From contig JANQHL010000194.1 of the NCBI GenBank assembly GCA_028277085.1, positions 1 through 48,639 of the forward strand: DNA of 48,639 nucleotides, given 5' to 3'. The position numbers were made by a program, and so were the translations under genes. This DNA comes from Flavobacteriaceae bacterium. GTDB lineage: Bacteria > Bacteroidota > Bacteroidia > Flavobacteriales > Flavobacteriaceae. Each line of letters begins with the position of its first letter. Positions within the stretch are counted from its first letter, which is position 1. This document shows, piece after piece, positions 28,783-37,322 of the stretch. Below the pieces are notes generated by a model. The model did no database searches. It worked only from the letters and a program-made list of their open reading frames with translations, and was not told where the DNA came from.

Positions 28783-29914
28783 TGGGAACCAGACCGAAGC
28801 CCGGTTCATCTGATAGTTTTATCTGTCCTTCCTTTAACTCCAAATTGTTCTTGAAATAGTTCTGCAGGCCCCATTCCTTTCGTTCCCCACCAAATTCCTG
28901 GAATTCGGCAGAATTGTGAATGCTGGAAATGATGTGGTACGCTGCGGCAGTGGCCAGAGTGGGTCGTACGTTATGGCACATAACCGGAATATCGAAGGAG
29001 GAGGCCAAAGCCGCTATTTTCCTTCCTTCCGTTACACCACCCGATTTGAAGAAATCCGGATTGATGATATCCACTTTTCCAATGGTAATTAAATCACGAA
29101 ACATCCAACGGGTATATTCATGTTCGCCAGCTGTGACCGGAACTTGGAGCTCCGAGGCAACCTGGGACAAGGCCGCGTAATTATGTTCGGCTGTGGGTTC
29201 CTCGATGCTGGCAATGTTATATTTTTCATAGAGTTCCTGCCCTATTTGTACCGCACGATAAGGTGAATAGCCGTTATTGGCATCAAAAAATAATGGGATG
29301 TCATAACCAATGGCATCGCGAATCATCTTGACGGTCTCTAAGCTGGGATCTGGCCGTGGATTGATATTCAATTGGCGGATCTGCATACGAATTTTAACGG
29401 CTTTATACCCCTTTTCTACAAAGGCCAAGGCTTTTTCTGCACAAGCTTTGGGTGTCATAGGATGCATGGTTCCTCTACCAAAACTTCCGTACACCTTTAT
29501 GGTTTGATGGTAAGGCCCCCCGAGAAGTTGATAGACCGGTTGGTTCAAGAGTTTTCCCTTTAAATCCCAAAGGGCGTAGTCTATCCCGGCCATGGCGCCG
29601 AGCATGATACCGTTGGGACCGCTATCTATAGCTTTGAAGAACAGTTGATTCCATATCGGTTCCGTGTCAAACGGTCTTTTACCCTTTAAACGTGGGGCCA
29701 TTTCATTAATGATGAGTTCTATTGTGGTTTTTGGGAACTTATTACTGGCTTCCCCCCAACCCACAGCGCCACTGTCCGATTCTATCCTTACAAAAAGGGC
29801 CTTTGGGAGCAAGTAAGCCTGGACTGATTTTATCTTGGTTTGTGATAAGGTCTGATTCACCAGGCCATGGTTGTTCTTAGGGAACCGTGTTCCCAAAAAC
29901 TGTTCTCGGGTCAT
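28742..29914 (-). CDS. Enolase-superfamily (mandelate racemase-like) dehydratase, no signal
   Basis: This 390-residue protein has the MR-subgroup layout: KIR (K174, R176) on the second strand, metal ligands D211 (FFDANNGY), the Glu of IEEP (238) and AGEHEYTRW, NPDFFKSGG and a catalytic His in CHNVRP. Members abstract the proton next to a carboxylate to dehydrate sugar acids. It is about half identical by eye to the next gene (29944), so a tandem duplication is likely. Its N-terminus MTREQFLG resembles the paralogue's Tat start without the arginine pair, so it probably stays cytoplasmic. Confidence 0.88.
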   Translation of the reverse strand: MTREQFLGTRFPKNNHGLVNQTLSQTKIKSVQAYLLPKALFVRIESDSGAVGWGEASNKFPKTTIELIINEMAPRLKGKRPFDTEPIWNQLFFKAIDSGPNGIMLGAMAGIDYALWDLKGKLLNQPVYQLLGGPYHQTIKVYGSFGRGTMHPMTPKACAEKALAFVEKGYKAVKIRMQIRQLNINPRPDPSLETVKMIRDAIGYDIPLFFDANNGYSPYRAVQIGQELYEKYNIASIEEPTAEHNYAALSQVASELQVPVTAGEHEYTRWMFRDLITIGKVDIINPDFFKSGGVTEGRKIAALASSFDIPVMCHNVRPTLATAAAYHIISSIHNSAEFQEFGGERKEWGLQNYFKNNLELKEGQIKLSDEPGFGLVPNEERIVRGAQKFK

Positions 29915-29943
29915 CGTATGGTCTCTTTTGATTTCATCATGGA

Positions 29944-31191
29944 TTAGTTCAAAGCGTCTTTAAGGAGTATTTCTTCATCCATTTCTAGACCCCAACCGGG
30001 TCCTGTTGGTATGCTCAGGTATCCGTTCTGGAACTCCAAATCATTTTTGAAATATTTTTGGAGCCCCATCCAAGGTCTTGGTCCAACATACTCCTGATAC
30101 TCCATCGCATTGGGCTGGCTTGCGGCGAATTGTAGACCGACCGAAGTACCGATCATGGGATAAGCACTGTGGATCATAAAACGTTTGTCAAAGGCCGAGG
30201 CCATCTGGGCTATTTTCAAGCATTCGCTCATACCGCCGCTTTTGAGTAAATCAGGATTGATGATATCCACATGACCGATTTGTATCAAATCCCGAAATTG
30301 CCAACGGGTATATTCATGTTCACCTGCGGTTATTGGGAAATCCAGAGCCGTGGAAACCTCGTTTAATGCGTGATAGTTGTTCATGGTAACCGGTTCTTCA
30401 ATGGTGGCAATATTGTAAAGCTCCCTAAGTTTTTTCCCTACCTCTATGGCCCTATGTGGTGTATAGCCATTGTTGGCATCGAAAAAAATGGTCATGTCAT
30501 CACCAACAGCGGCCCTCACTTCTTTTACCGTATCGAAGCTAGGGTCCGGATTTGGGTCTATGTTCAATTGTCTGATCTGCATCCTTACTTTGATTGCCGT
30601 ATAGCCCAGTTCTGCGAAGCCTGTAGCGATCTTGGCCATTTCAATGGGTGTTTTTTTCTTTCTGCCCCCATATTTTTTCTTTTCATGGGAGTACACGTTG
30701 GCCCCAAAACTGCCATAACATTTGACTTTGTCCCTAAAACGCCCTCCTATGATATCGGAGACAGGTACGCCCATGGCTTTTCCTTTTATATCCCAAAGAG
30801 CATTATCTATGCCTGCCAACGCACCCGCAACCAGTCCGTAACTACCTTCATCATAAGACTTGAAATACATATAGTTCCAGATGGCGTCTATGGCCATGGG
30901 GTTTTTACCAATGAGGTGTTTGATAACCGCTTCTTCCAGAAATATCTTCCCTAAAGGCCGAAAATCCTTGTCCGATTCACCCCAACCTGTTACCCCGGCA
31001 TTAGTTTCCACTTTTACATAAGAAGCATACGGAACAACTATGGGTGTGATTTTGGTAATTTTTAATCCAAAACGGTCCGCAATGGTAGCTTGGTTATCCA
31101 ATGTCTTCAAAGCTGCGGCCATCTTTTCTGGCCCCAAAAGTGCAAAGGCACTAGCCAAGGAAGTACTCCCTAAAAACTTTCGTCGGTTCAT
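29944..31191 (-). CDS. Tat-exported enolase-superfamily (mandelate racemase-like) dehydratase
   Basis: This 415-residue paralogue of the next gene has a Tat signal, MNRRKFLGSTSLASAFALLG. Active-site residues are KVR (K201, R203), D238 (FFDANNGY), E265 (IEEP), E291 (AGEHEYTRW) and H341 (IHSAYP). The acid-sugar dehydratase role is inferred from the subgroup; the substrate could be galactonate-, rhamnonate- or galactarate-like. Folded export would place the step in the periplasm. It is the first gene after the terminator at 31219-31255 and lacks an obvious promoter of its own. Confidence 0.88.
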   Translation of the reverse strand: MNRRKFLGSTSLASAFALLGPEKMAAALKTLDNQATIADRFGLKITKITPIVVPYASYVKVETNAGVTGWGESDKDFRPLGKIFLEEAVIKHLIGKNPMAIDAIWNYMYFKSYDEGSYGLVAGALAGIDNALWDIKGKAMGVPVSDIIGGRFRDKVKCYGSFGANVYSHEKKKYGGRKKKTPIEMAKIATGFAELGYTAIKVRMQIRQLNIDPNPDPSFDTVKEVRAAVGDDMTIFFDANNGYTPHRAIEVGKKLRELYNIATIEEPVTMNNYHALNEVSTALDFPITAGEHEYTRWQFRDLIQIGHVDIINPDLLKSGGMSECLKIAQMASAFDKRFMIHSAYPMIGTSVGLQFAASQPNAMEYQEYVGPRPWMGLQKYFKNDLEFQNGYLSIPTGPGWGLEMDEEILLKDALN

Positions 31192-31218
31192 AAAAGCTTT
31201 TTATTAGTTATTCGTCTT

Positions 31219-31255
31219 CAAAAAAGAACAGCCCCACTTTAATGAGCGAGGCTGT
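31219..31255 (-). terminator. Terminator or attenuator between TonB receptor and enolase genes
   Basis: On the minus strand ACAGCCTCGCT pairs with AGTGGGGCTGT around CATTAA (11 pairs, two G-U), with a T-rich run TCTTTTTT after. It starts 23 bases past the receptor stop codon. As no promoter is visible before the next gene, partial read-through is possible. Confidence 0.8.
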
Positions 31256-31277
31256 ATTTTCAATGTTTTTAGTAGGG

Positions 31278-34115
31278 TTACAAGTTAAATGAGATTCCAA
31301 GACGCACTTGAAATCCGAAGTCCCTGAAATTGGATACCCGGCTAATATCACCTATGTACTCACGTTGTGGGGCATTTGTGAAGTTTACCAACTCTGTAAA
31401 AAATCGTAAACCGTTCTTGAGTGTATAGGAAGCATTGGCGTCGAATTGCACTCTCCTATCTCGTATTACATTGTTGTCACCGGCAACAATCCTATCGCTT
31501 CTAATCGCCTCTACTGTATCATCTTGAAAGTTCATATTGATACGTGCTGAGAATCCACCTTTATCAAAAGTAAGTGCACTGTTCAGGGTATGCGGTGCTT
31601 GACCGGGCAGTCGATTTTCTTCAGCACCAGGTTCTATTATGGCTTCACTATCCGTGTAGGTATAGTTGAAATAAATGCCGAAATGACGTATGGCGTTCGA
31701 AATAAATGCAAGGTTGGTCTGTATATTGGCCTCGATACCGAACAGGGTGGCATCTTCACCATTTTGAGGTTGTACTACTTCATTATAGCCTACAAATTGG
31801 TCGGCACGTGGAAACTCGTTTCCCACAACATTTTGAAATGTCTGTTCCCAGACAAAACCATCTATTTTCTTGTAAAATGCACCTGCTGAAACAATACCTA
31901 CATTACCCAGATAGCGCTCAAAGAAGACGTCAAAATTGTTTGAGGTAGGAACTTCTAAGTTTGGATTTCCTATGGTCGCTTCAAGGTCAATAATATTTCT
32001 GTTCACTCTAGGCAATAGGTTCACAAAATTCGGTCGTGCATAGCCCCTGGTGTAAGCAGCTCTAAAATTGGTAAGATTGTTCAATTCATATTTGATTTGA
32101 AGGTTAGGCAATAATACACTGTAATTGTTGCCTCCCGTGATGGGTGAAATTGATATAACTTCACCATCATCATCTACTTGTACATCTTGCGCACTATAAT
32201 CTACTTTGACATCTTCATTACGGATACCCGCTAGAATGTTAAACTTACCGGTTCGTAGGGTCGCCATAAAATAACCTGCGTTGGTGTTCTCCTCTGCTTG
32301 ATAGTCGAATTCTGCTTGGGTAATAATATCTTCATTGGTATTACTTTCAAATTGCCCTGGGTTATTGTTAAAATAATCGCGTATGTCACCAGGTACTATT
32401 TCAAATCCAAAGGGGACTTCGTTTTGCAACCAATTGTCCCGTACAAAACCGGTTCCCAAAAAATCGGCCAAGGTAACATCGTCATCTCCTTCAAAATCAA
32501 ACCTTCTCTGATTGTTAGCCGCACTTGATTGGTTAATTCTATTCTTATAGCCCGCTTGTAGTACTAGGAGGGAATTGCCAATATTGAACGACCGTTGAAC
32601 ATTGATTTTTGCAGTGCTTGCATTTGATTCCACAATGCGGTCTAATAATCTGAACCTTTGAAAGATATCAAAATCTTCTGGGTTAAAATCATCACCTGGC
32701 TGTCCCCCTAAAGGGAAAAATATTGGAAAGTCCGTATTCAGGTTTTCAATACCTAAGTCAATGCCACGTCCTTCAAATCGGCCATCAAAGCCATCTTCAT
32801 CACGTTGACCACCTGAATATGCATATCCACCAAACAATTTATAATCACCAATCTTAAAGTTACCATCAATATTAAAAGACGCTGTGAATCGGGTTACAAC
32901 TCGATCTCGAAAGTCCTGTCTAATCCGGGCATCAGGAAATTCTGTTGGAGAGACAAAATCACCATTTCGTGGTCGAAATATTTTACGTTGACGATCTTCA
33001 TCCTCTTCTATAGTAGCGTAATTGAATTTTGCTACAATAAAATTTTCGTTGTCAAAACGGTAATCAGAGGTCACACTCGCCCCTTGTCGTGTGCGTATTT
33101 GAGGTCGTACAACGAGTTCGTGCTCCCTGTTATACCATAATTCGGTACCAGGGCTGCTTTCAAACTCATCGTCAGTTATCCAATCAGCGACTGTTTCATC
33201 TTGCGTTTGATCGGTTTGATTATAAGAATAACTAAAAAGCATACCGAACGCCCCATTTGGATTTTTTTCGTTAACGGCAAAACGTTTGTTGAAATTGAGG
33301 TTGGCACGATAGTTTTCACCGTCAGTAAGGCTATTATAGCCCGCGCCCAACTCTGTTTTAATGTTCCATGTAGGCCTTTTTGCCACAGGAGTAGATAGAT
33401 CTATAGTACCTCCGATGGCATCTCCATCTTGTGCCGGAGTTATTGTTTTTGTCACCTCAATTTGACCCAATTGATCAACAGGAAACTGAAAAAGTTGGGG
33501 AGTACGGTCAAAGGATGTACCTGTGTTTTGTATTTGTTCTCCATTGATCGTTACCGTTGTGTAATTGGCGGGAGTACCTCTAATAAAGGCCTGCGCACCT
33601 TCCCCATTATCCAACTGAATATTGATACCCGGTATTCTTTGTAGTGCATCTGCAACGTTCAGGTCTGGAAAACGTGAGATCAAATCAGTTGAGACCACAT
33701 TTTTAATGTTGTCCGCTACTCGTTGTTGGTTCAATGCCTTTTGTTGGCCTTCCAGGTTGGCTGAAATTACAACTTCGTCCAGGCTAGTTGTCGTCTCATC
33801 CATTTTCACGATAATGTTTGTGAGGTCTTGTACCTGTGAAAGGTCTATCTCTTCATCTGCGAATCCCAGATAGCTGACTACCAGGGTTGCCGATTGTACA
33901 TTGTCGTATTGAATTACGAAAGCACCGTCAAATTCAGTGATTACTCCTATTGAGGTACCTTTGATAAAAACAGAAGCCCCCGCCAAAGGGATATTCGTTT
34001 GGGAGTCCAATATGGTTCCGGAGATTTCTTGTGCCCGAAGACTACCCGCAGTAAAAAGCATTAGTGTGGAAATAATTACCACTTGCCTTAAATGATTTCT
34101 AAATATTTTTTTCAT
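31278..34115 (-). CDS. TonB-dependent receptor (TonB-Xanth-Caul type)
   Basis: This 945-residue outer-membrane receptor has a signal peptide (about 29 residues, ending SLRAQ), a carboxypeptidase-regulatory-like domain (30-115), a plug with the TITPAQDGDAIGGTIDLSTP signature, and a 22-strand barrel ending FQVRLGISFNL. The GDAIGG motif marks the TIGR01782-like receptors, which lack a SusD partner; none is encoded nearby. It imports a large nutrient using TonB energy. It lies downstream of an ECF sigma gene (302-base gap) and upstream of the sugar-acid genes, so a hexuronate-oligosaccharide is likely (inference). No STN domain is present. Confidence 0.92.
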   Translation of the reverse strand: MKKIFRNHLRQVVIISTLMLFTAGSLRAQEISGTILDSQTNIPLAGASVFIKGTSIGVITEFDGAFVIQYDNVQSATLVVSYLGFADEEIDLSQVQDLTNIIVKMDETTTSLDEVVISANLEGQQKALNQQRVADNIKNVVSTDLISRFPDLNVADALQRIPGINIQLDNGEGAQAFIRGTPANYTTVTINGEQIQNTGTSFDRTPQLFQFPVDQLGQIEVTKTITPAQDGDAIGGTIDLSTPVAKRPTWNIKTELGAGYNSLTDGENYRANLNFNKRFAVNEKNPNGAFGMLFSYSYNQTDQTQDETVADWITDDEFESSPGTELWYNREHELVVRPQIRTRQGASVTSDYRFDNENFIVAKFNYATIEEDEDRQRKIFRPRNGDFVSPTEFPDARIRQDFRDRVVTRFTASFNIDGNFKIGDYKLFGGYAYSGGQRDEDGFDGRFEGRGIDLGIENLNTDFPIFFPLGGQPGDDFNPEDFDIFQRFRLLDRIVESNASTAKINVQRSFNIGNSLLVLQAGYKNRINQSSAANNQRRFDFEGDDDVTLADFLGTGFVRDNWLQNEVPFGFEIVPGDIRDYFNNNPGQFESNTNEDIITQAEFDYQAEENTNAGYFMATLRTGKFNILAGIRNEDVKVDYSAQDVQVDDDGEVISISPITGGNNYSVLLPNLQIKYELNNLTNFRAAYTRGYARPNFVNLLPRVNRNIIDLEATIGNPNLEVPTSNNFDVFFERYLGNVGIVSAGAFYKKIDGFVWEQTFQNVVGNEFPRADQFVGYNEVVQPQNGEDATLFGIEANIQTNLAFISNAIRHFGIYFNYTYTDSEAIIEPGAEENRLPGQAPHTLNSALTFDKGGFSARINMNFQDDTVEAIRSDRIVAGDNNVIRDRRVQFDANASYTLKNGLRFFTELVNFTNAPQREYIGDISRVSNFRDFGFQVRLGISFNL

Positions 34116-34417
34116 TTTGTTTGGTTTAGTTTTCCGATACTCTTATTCAAATCCAAAAGAGCTGAAATGGAAGCTTGTGATTGTCGGTTCAAATATGGAT
34201 TTGGCATTAAAACGCCCAATAATTGATGTTCCCTTAACATTAGGCTGAAAAAATGTCATTTTTAAAAATTGAACCCCTGGAATATTAGAATCCCATAATC
34301 GCTTTAAGGCAATTTGCGAAAGAAAGCAATCGAGGTGACGGAGGTCTTGTCAAGAAGGTTTATCTTGAGGGAATAGATAGTTTGGTCCGGTAAGTGTGAA
34401 GGAGGTGAACGGCTTAA
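34116..34417. other. Intergenic region between ECF sigma and TonB receptor genes
   Basis: This 302-base stretch on the minus strand must hold the receptor promoter or leader. AAAAATGACATTTTT near 34255 is a weak palindrome. No exact TAnnTTTG box was found at a useful distance, which would fit an ECF-dependent promoter. No coding frame or operator copy is seen. Confidence 0.4.
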
Positions 34418-34975
34418 CTAAGAATATTGCACATGAAGGTATTCCTTGATGTTCTTCATGGCTAGGGCTATATGTACCTCCACCGTTCTAGGGGAGATAT
34501 TCATTTTTTCACCAATTTCCTTATAGCTCAAGGCCTCGTCCCTACTAAGCTTGAAGGCCATCTTGCGTTTTTCAGGGAGCAGGTCAATGGCGTAGTTGAT
34601 GAGTTGCGAGAGTTCCTTGACCTCCAATTGTTTCTCCAGCGAATGCTCCGCGTTTGTAGTAGTGACATTGAAATGGTCGCAATACTTTCTGTAGCTGTTT
34701 AACTTTCTAAAATCGCTAATGATTTTGTGCTTCACTAGAACAAACAGGAAATACTTTATGGATTTATCACGGTCCAACTCGGCCCTTTTCTCCCAAACTT
34801 TCAAAAAAACCTCTTGGGCTATATCATTGGCCATTTCCTTATTACCACAAATGTAAAAGGCATAGTTGGTGACCGGTTCAATGTACCGTTCAAACAAAGT
34901 CTTGAAGGATTCAGTGCAATCCTGATTGATGGCCGCGATTAGCGTATTGTCCGAGGAAGGAGATGAAGTAAGCAT
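34418..34975 (-). CDS. FecI-like ECF sigma factor
   Basis: This 185-residue sigma-70 protein shows region 2 (EMANDIAQEVFLKVWEKR) and region 4 (KLSRDEALSYKEIGEKMNISPRTVEVHIA), of the FecI-like class in Bacteroidota. A FecR-type anti-sigma is encoded on the opposite strand 1.4 kb away, past the dehydrogenase gene, instead of next door. A LacI-type operator and a -7 box are placed over its predicted start of transcription. It probably drives the TonB receptor locus. Confidence 0.93.
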   Translation of the reverse strand: MLTSSPSSDNTLIAAINQDCTESFKTLFERYIEPVTNYAFYICGNKEMANDIAQEVFLKVWEKRAELDRDKSIKYFLFVLVKHKIISDFRKLNSYRKYCDHFNVTTTNAEHSLEKQLEVKELSQLINYAIDLLPEKRKMAFKLSRDEALSYKEIGEKMNISPRTVEVHIALAMKNIKEYLHVQYS

Positions 34976-34988
34976 TAGTTTCGTTCAG

Positions 34989-35002
34989 TGCAATCGATTG
35001 CA
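34989..35002. promoter_or_regulatory. LacI-type operator over the ECF sigma promoter
   Basis: TGCAATCGATTGCA is a perfect 14-base palindrome, 13 bases before the sigma factor start. It lies right after the -7 box, covering the predicted start of transcription. Near-identical palindromes lie in the lacI-GH28 intergenic region at 47571 and 47685. Confidence 0.75.
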
Positions 35003-35003
35003 T

Positions 35004-35011
35004 CAAATATA
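35004..35011 (-). promoter_or_regulatory. -7 promoter box of the ECF sigma gene
   Basis: On the minus strand TATATTTG matches TAnnTTTG exactly, 28 bases before the start codon and immediately beside the operator, a layout suited to repression by blocking. Confidence 0.6.
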
Positions 35012-35220
35012 GAAATTATTGTAAAATTATCATTTTATTTCTGTTAAAAATTAGGATTTAATAAGATTCGCCTTAAAAAAAGATGTATCCGGTAATTTTA
35101 CTTAATCCTTTTGTATGAAGATGCTTTCAATAAGGGTTTGTGGTCCTCCTATCGTATTATGGATGACCAATACGTTTACACATCGGTGTTTTCTGCGGTC
35201 AGTTGATTCCAAAATAAAAT

Positions 35221-36294
35221 GTGGGGAAGATGACACAAAAGACCAACTTCAATATTGCGGTGATTCCTGGCGATGGAATAGGGAAACCAGTAATCGAACA
35301 AGGTATACGGGTATTGGAAAAAGTGGCCGTTCAGTTGGGAATCTCCTTCAATTGGGAGCACTTTGATTGGAGTTGTGAGCATTTTCATAAAACCGGTAAA
35401 ATGATGCCCGAAGATGGTCTGGAACAGCTAAAAAGACACAATGCGATTTATCTTGGGGCAGTGGGCTATCCCGGAGTCCCAGACCATGTTTCGCTATGGG
35501 GATTGCTTATTCCCATACGAAGGGTTTTTCAGCAATATGCCTGTATACGACCTGTTCGGTTGTTTGAGGGAGTACCCTCTCCTCTGGCAGGAGTAGGGCC
35601 AGGTGATGTAGACTTTGTCGTTGTAAGGGAAAACAATGAGGGGGAGTATTCCGAAATCGGAGGGCGAATTTTTCAGGGGACGGATGATGAGGTGGTCTCC
35701 CAGCAAACCCTATTTTCCAAAAAGGGAATCGATAGAATTTTGCACTACGCTTTTGATTTAGCCTGTTGTCGTAAAGGAAAAGTTACTTCGGCTACCAAAT
35801 CCAACGGAATTATGCATACCATGCCTTTTTGGGATGAACGTTTTGCCATTTTAGCGAAAAAATATCCCGAAGTACAGACAAACCAGTTCCATATCGACAT
35901 CCTGACGGCACATTTTGTACAACATCCACAATGGTTCGATGTAGTGGTGGGCTCTAACCTATTTGGTGATATTCTTTCCGACTTAGGACCTGCGGTAGCT
36001 GGAACCATTGGGATAGCGGCTTCAGCTAACATCAATCCGGAGGGCCAGTTTCCGTCCATGTTTGAACCAGTACACGGTTCCGCACCAGACATTGCTGGTA
36101 AAGGTATAGCCAATCCTATCGGAGCTATTTGGGCAGGAGCCATGATGTTAGAACATCTTGGCTATAAGAAAGGTCATGATATTATTCTTGGGGCCATTGA
36201 AAGAGTAGTGAAGCATCAATCGGGGAAGACCAGGGATATGGGAGGAACGGCAACTACCTTAGAATGTACAAACGCCATTTTAAATGAGATCTAG
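35221..36294 (+). CDS. Tartrate/D-malate dehydrogenase-like (isocitrate dehydrogenase family)
   Basis: This 357-residue member of the beta-decarboxylating dehydrogenase family begins NFNIAVIPGDGIGKPVIEQG. ACIRPVRLFEGVPSPLAG, VRENNEGEYSEIGG and DILSDLGPAVAGTIGIAASANI place it with tartrate dehydrogenase/D-malate dehydrogenase (TtuC/YeaU-like), not IMDH or ICDH. It oxidises a 2-hydroxy acid with NAD, often with decarboxylation. The start at 35221 may be 35230 (MTQKTNFN). Between the sigma and FecR genes, it may handle a tartrate-like or malate-like product of the sugar-acid route. Confidence 0.88.
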   Translation: MGKMTQKTNFNIAVIPGDGIGKPVIEQGIRVLEKVAVQLGISFNWEHFDWSCEHFHKTGKMMPEDGLEQLKRHNAIYLGAVGYPGVPDHVSLWGLLIPIRRVFQQYACIRPVRLFEGVPSPLAGVGPGDVDFVVVRENNEGEYSEIGGRIFQGTDDEVVSQQTLFSKKGIDRILHYAFDLACCRKGKVTSATKSNGIMHTMPFWDERFAILAKKYPEVQTNQFHIDILTAHFVQHPQWFDVVVGSNLFGDILSDLGPAVAGTIGIAASANINPEGQFPSMFEPVHGSAPDIAGKGIANPIGAIWAGAMMLEHLGYKKGHDIILGAIERVVKHQSGKTRDMGGTATTLECTNAILNEI

Positions 36295-36365
36295 GAATTA
36301 TATCGGGAATCCAAACTTCTTTTGCCTAAAACAAATATATTTATAGCCATGAAAACTCATCCATA

Positions 36366-37319
36366 ATGTCCAAGCAAGACCGCAAGCCAACAGATGAGGA
36401 ATGGATAGATTTTTTTCAGGGCAAGAGCTCTGAAGAAGCATACAAGAGGCTCAAATCTCTTATGGAACAAGGGGAAGCTGATGAGGTCATGGAAAGACTG
36501 TTCGAAACGCAGTTTTCCGCGGACCAGGAATCAGCTTTGAAGGTGGATCCCGTCGAGTCGTTTGCAAAGCTTCAGGAAAAGATAGAACCCAAGCATGAGC
36601 GGAACACCAGGCGTTTGCCGTATAAATGGATGGCCTTAGCGGCTTCATTGGGGTTGCTATTGACTTTGGGCGTCATGTTTCAGCTTAGGGAGGATGCATC
36701 CGTTATGCAGTTCTCCAGTGGCGGTATGGAAATTAGAAAGGTAAGCCTACCGGATGGCTCAGAGGTTACGTTGAATGCCAACAGCAGTATTTCATATACA
36801 GAAGAAGAAGGTAAAAGAGCCGTTCAGCTATCAGGTGAGGCTTTTTTTGATGTTGCCCGGAACGAGAAAACACCTTTTGTAATCACAGTTAAGCATACGG
36901 AAGTTACCGTGCTGGGAACTTCTTTTAACGTCAAGGCAATACATTCGGAAGAGACTGTGGTCAGCGTAAGGTCAGGTAAGGTCCAAGTGGATAATGGGAA
37001 TCATCAGATGATTCTTATGCAGAATGAACAAGCAATTTCCAGTGCTACGGAATTACATAAAAGTGAAGCCGATGAACATACTACCGCTTGGATGCAGAAG
37101 CGGTTGGTCTATGATAGTGTGCCGTTACAATTGATTTTCATGGATATCGAATCTTGGTACGGAATCAACATTATCTCCGATACTACCATAGATACAATTC
37201 CCTATACGGCATCGGTTAATTTGGACAAGGGGCTGGATGTTTTCCTTCAAAACCTTAGTATTTCTGAGAATATCAATTTCACCATATCCAGGGATAACGT
37301 GAGCTTGAGCAAAAGGTAA
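36366..37319 (+). CDS. FecR-family anti-sigma factor
   Basis: This 317-residue protein has an N-terminal cytoplasmic domain, one membrane span (87-107), a FecR domain (LPDGSEVTLNANSSISY; VLGTSFNVKA) and the C-terminal DUF4974-type domain with SVPLQLIFMDIESWYGINI. It relays a signal from a TonB receptor to an ECF sigma factor. The receptor encoded 3 bases later has an STN domain able to contact it. The likely sigma factor lies across the dehydrogenase gene on the other strand. Confidence 0.92.
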   Translation: MSKQDRKPTDEEWIDFFQGKSSEEAYKRLKSLMEQGEADEVMERLFETQFSADQESALKVDPVESFAKLQEKIEPKHERNTRRLPYKWMALAASLGLLLTLGVMFQLREDASVMQFSSGGMEIRKVSLPDGSEVTLNANSSISYTEEEGKRAVQLSGEAFFDVARNEKTPFVITVKHTEVTVLGTSFNVKAIHSEETVVSVRSGKVQVDNGNHQMILMQNEQAISSATELHKSEADEHTTAWMQKRLVYDSVPLQLIFMDIESWYGINIISDTTIDTIPYTASVNLDKGLDVFLQNLSISENINFTISRDNVSLSKR

Positions 37320-37322
37320 TGA

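Noticed and set aside
35115..35366. An 83-codon frame crossing the start of the tartrate dehydrogenase-like gene
   Set aside because: It overlaps a certain gene in another frame, has no family resemblance and an odd composition.
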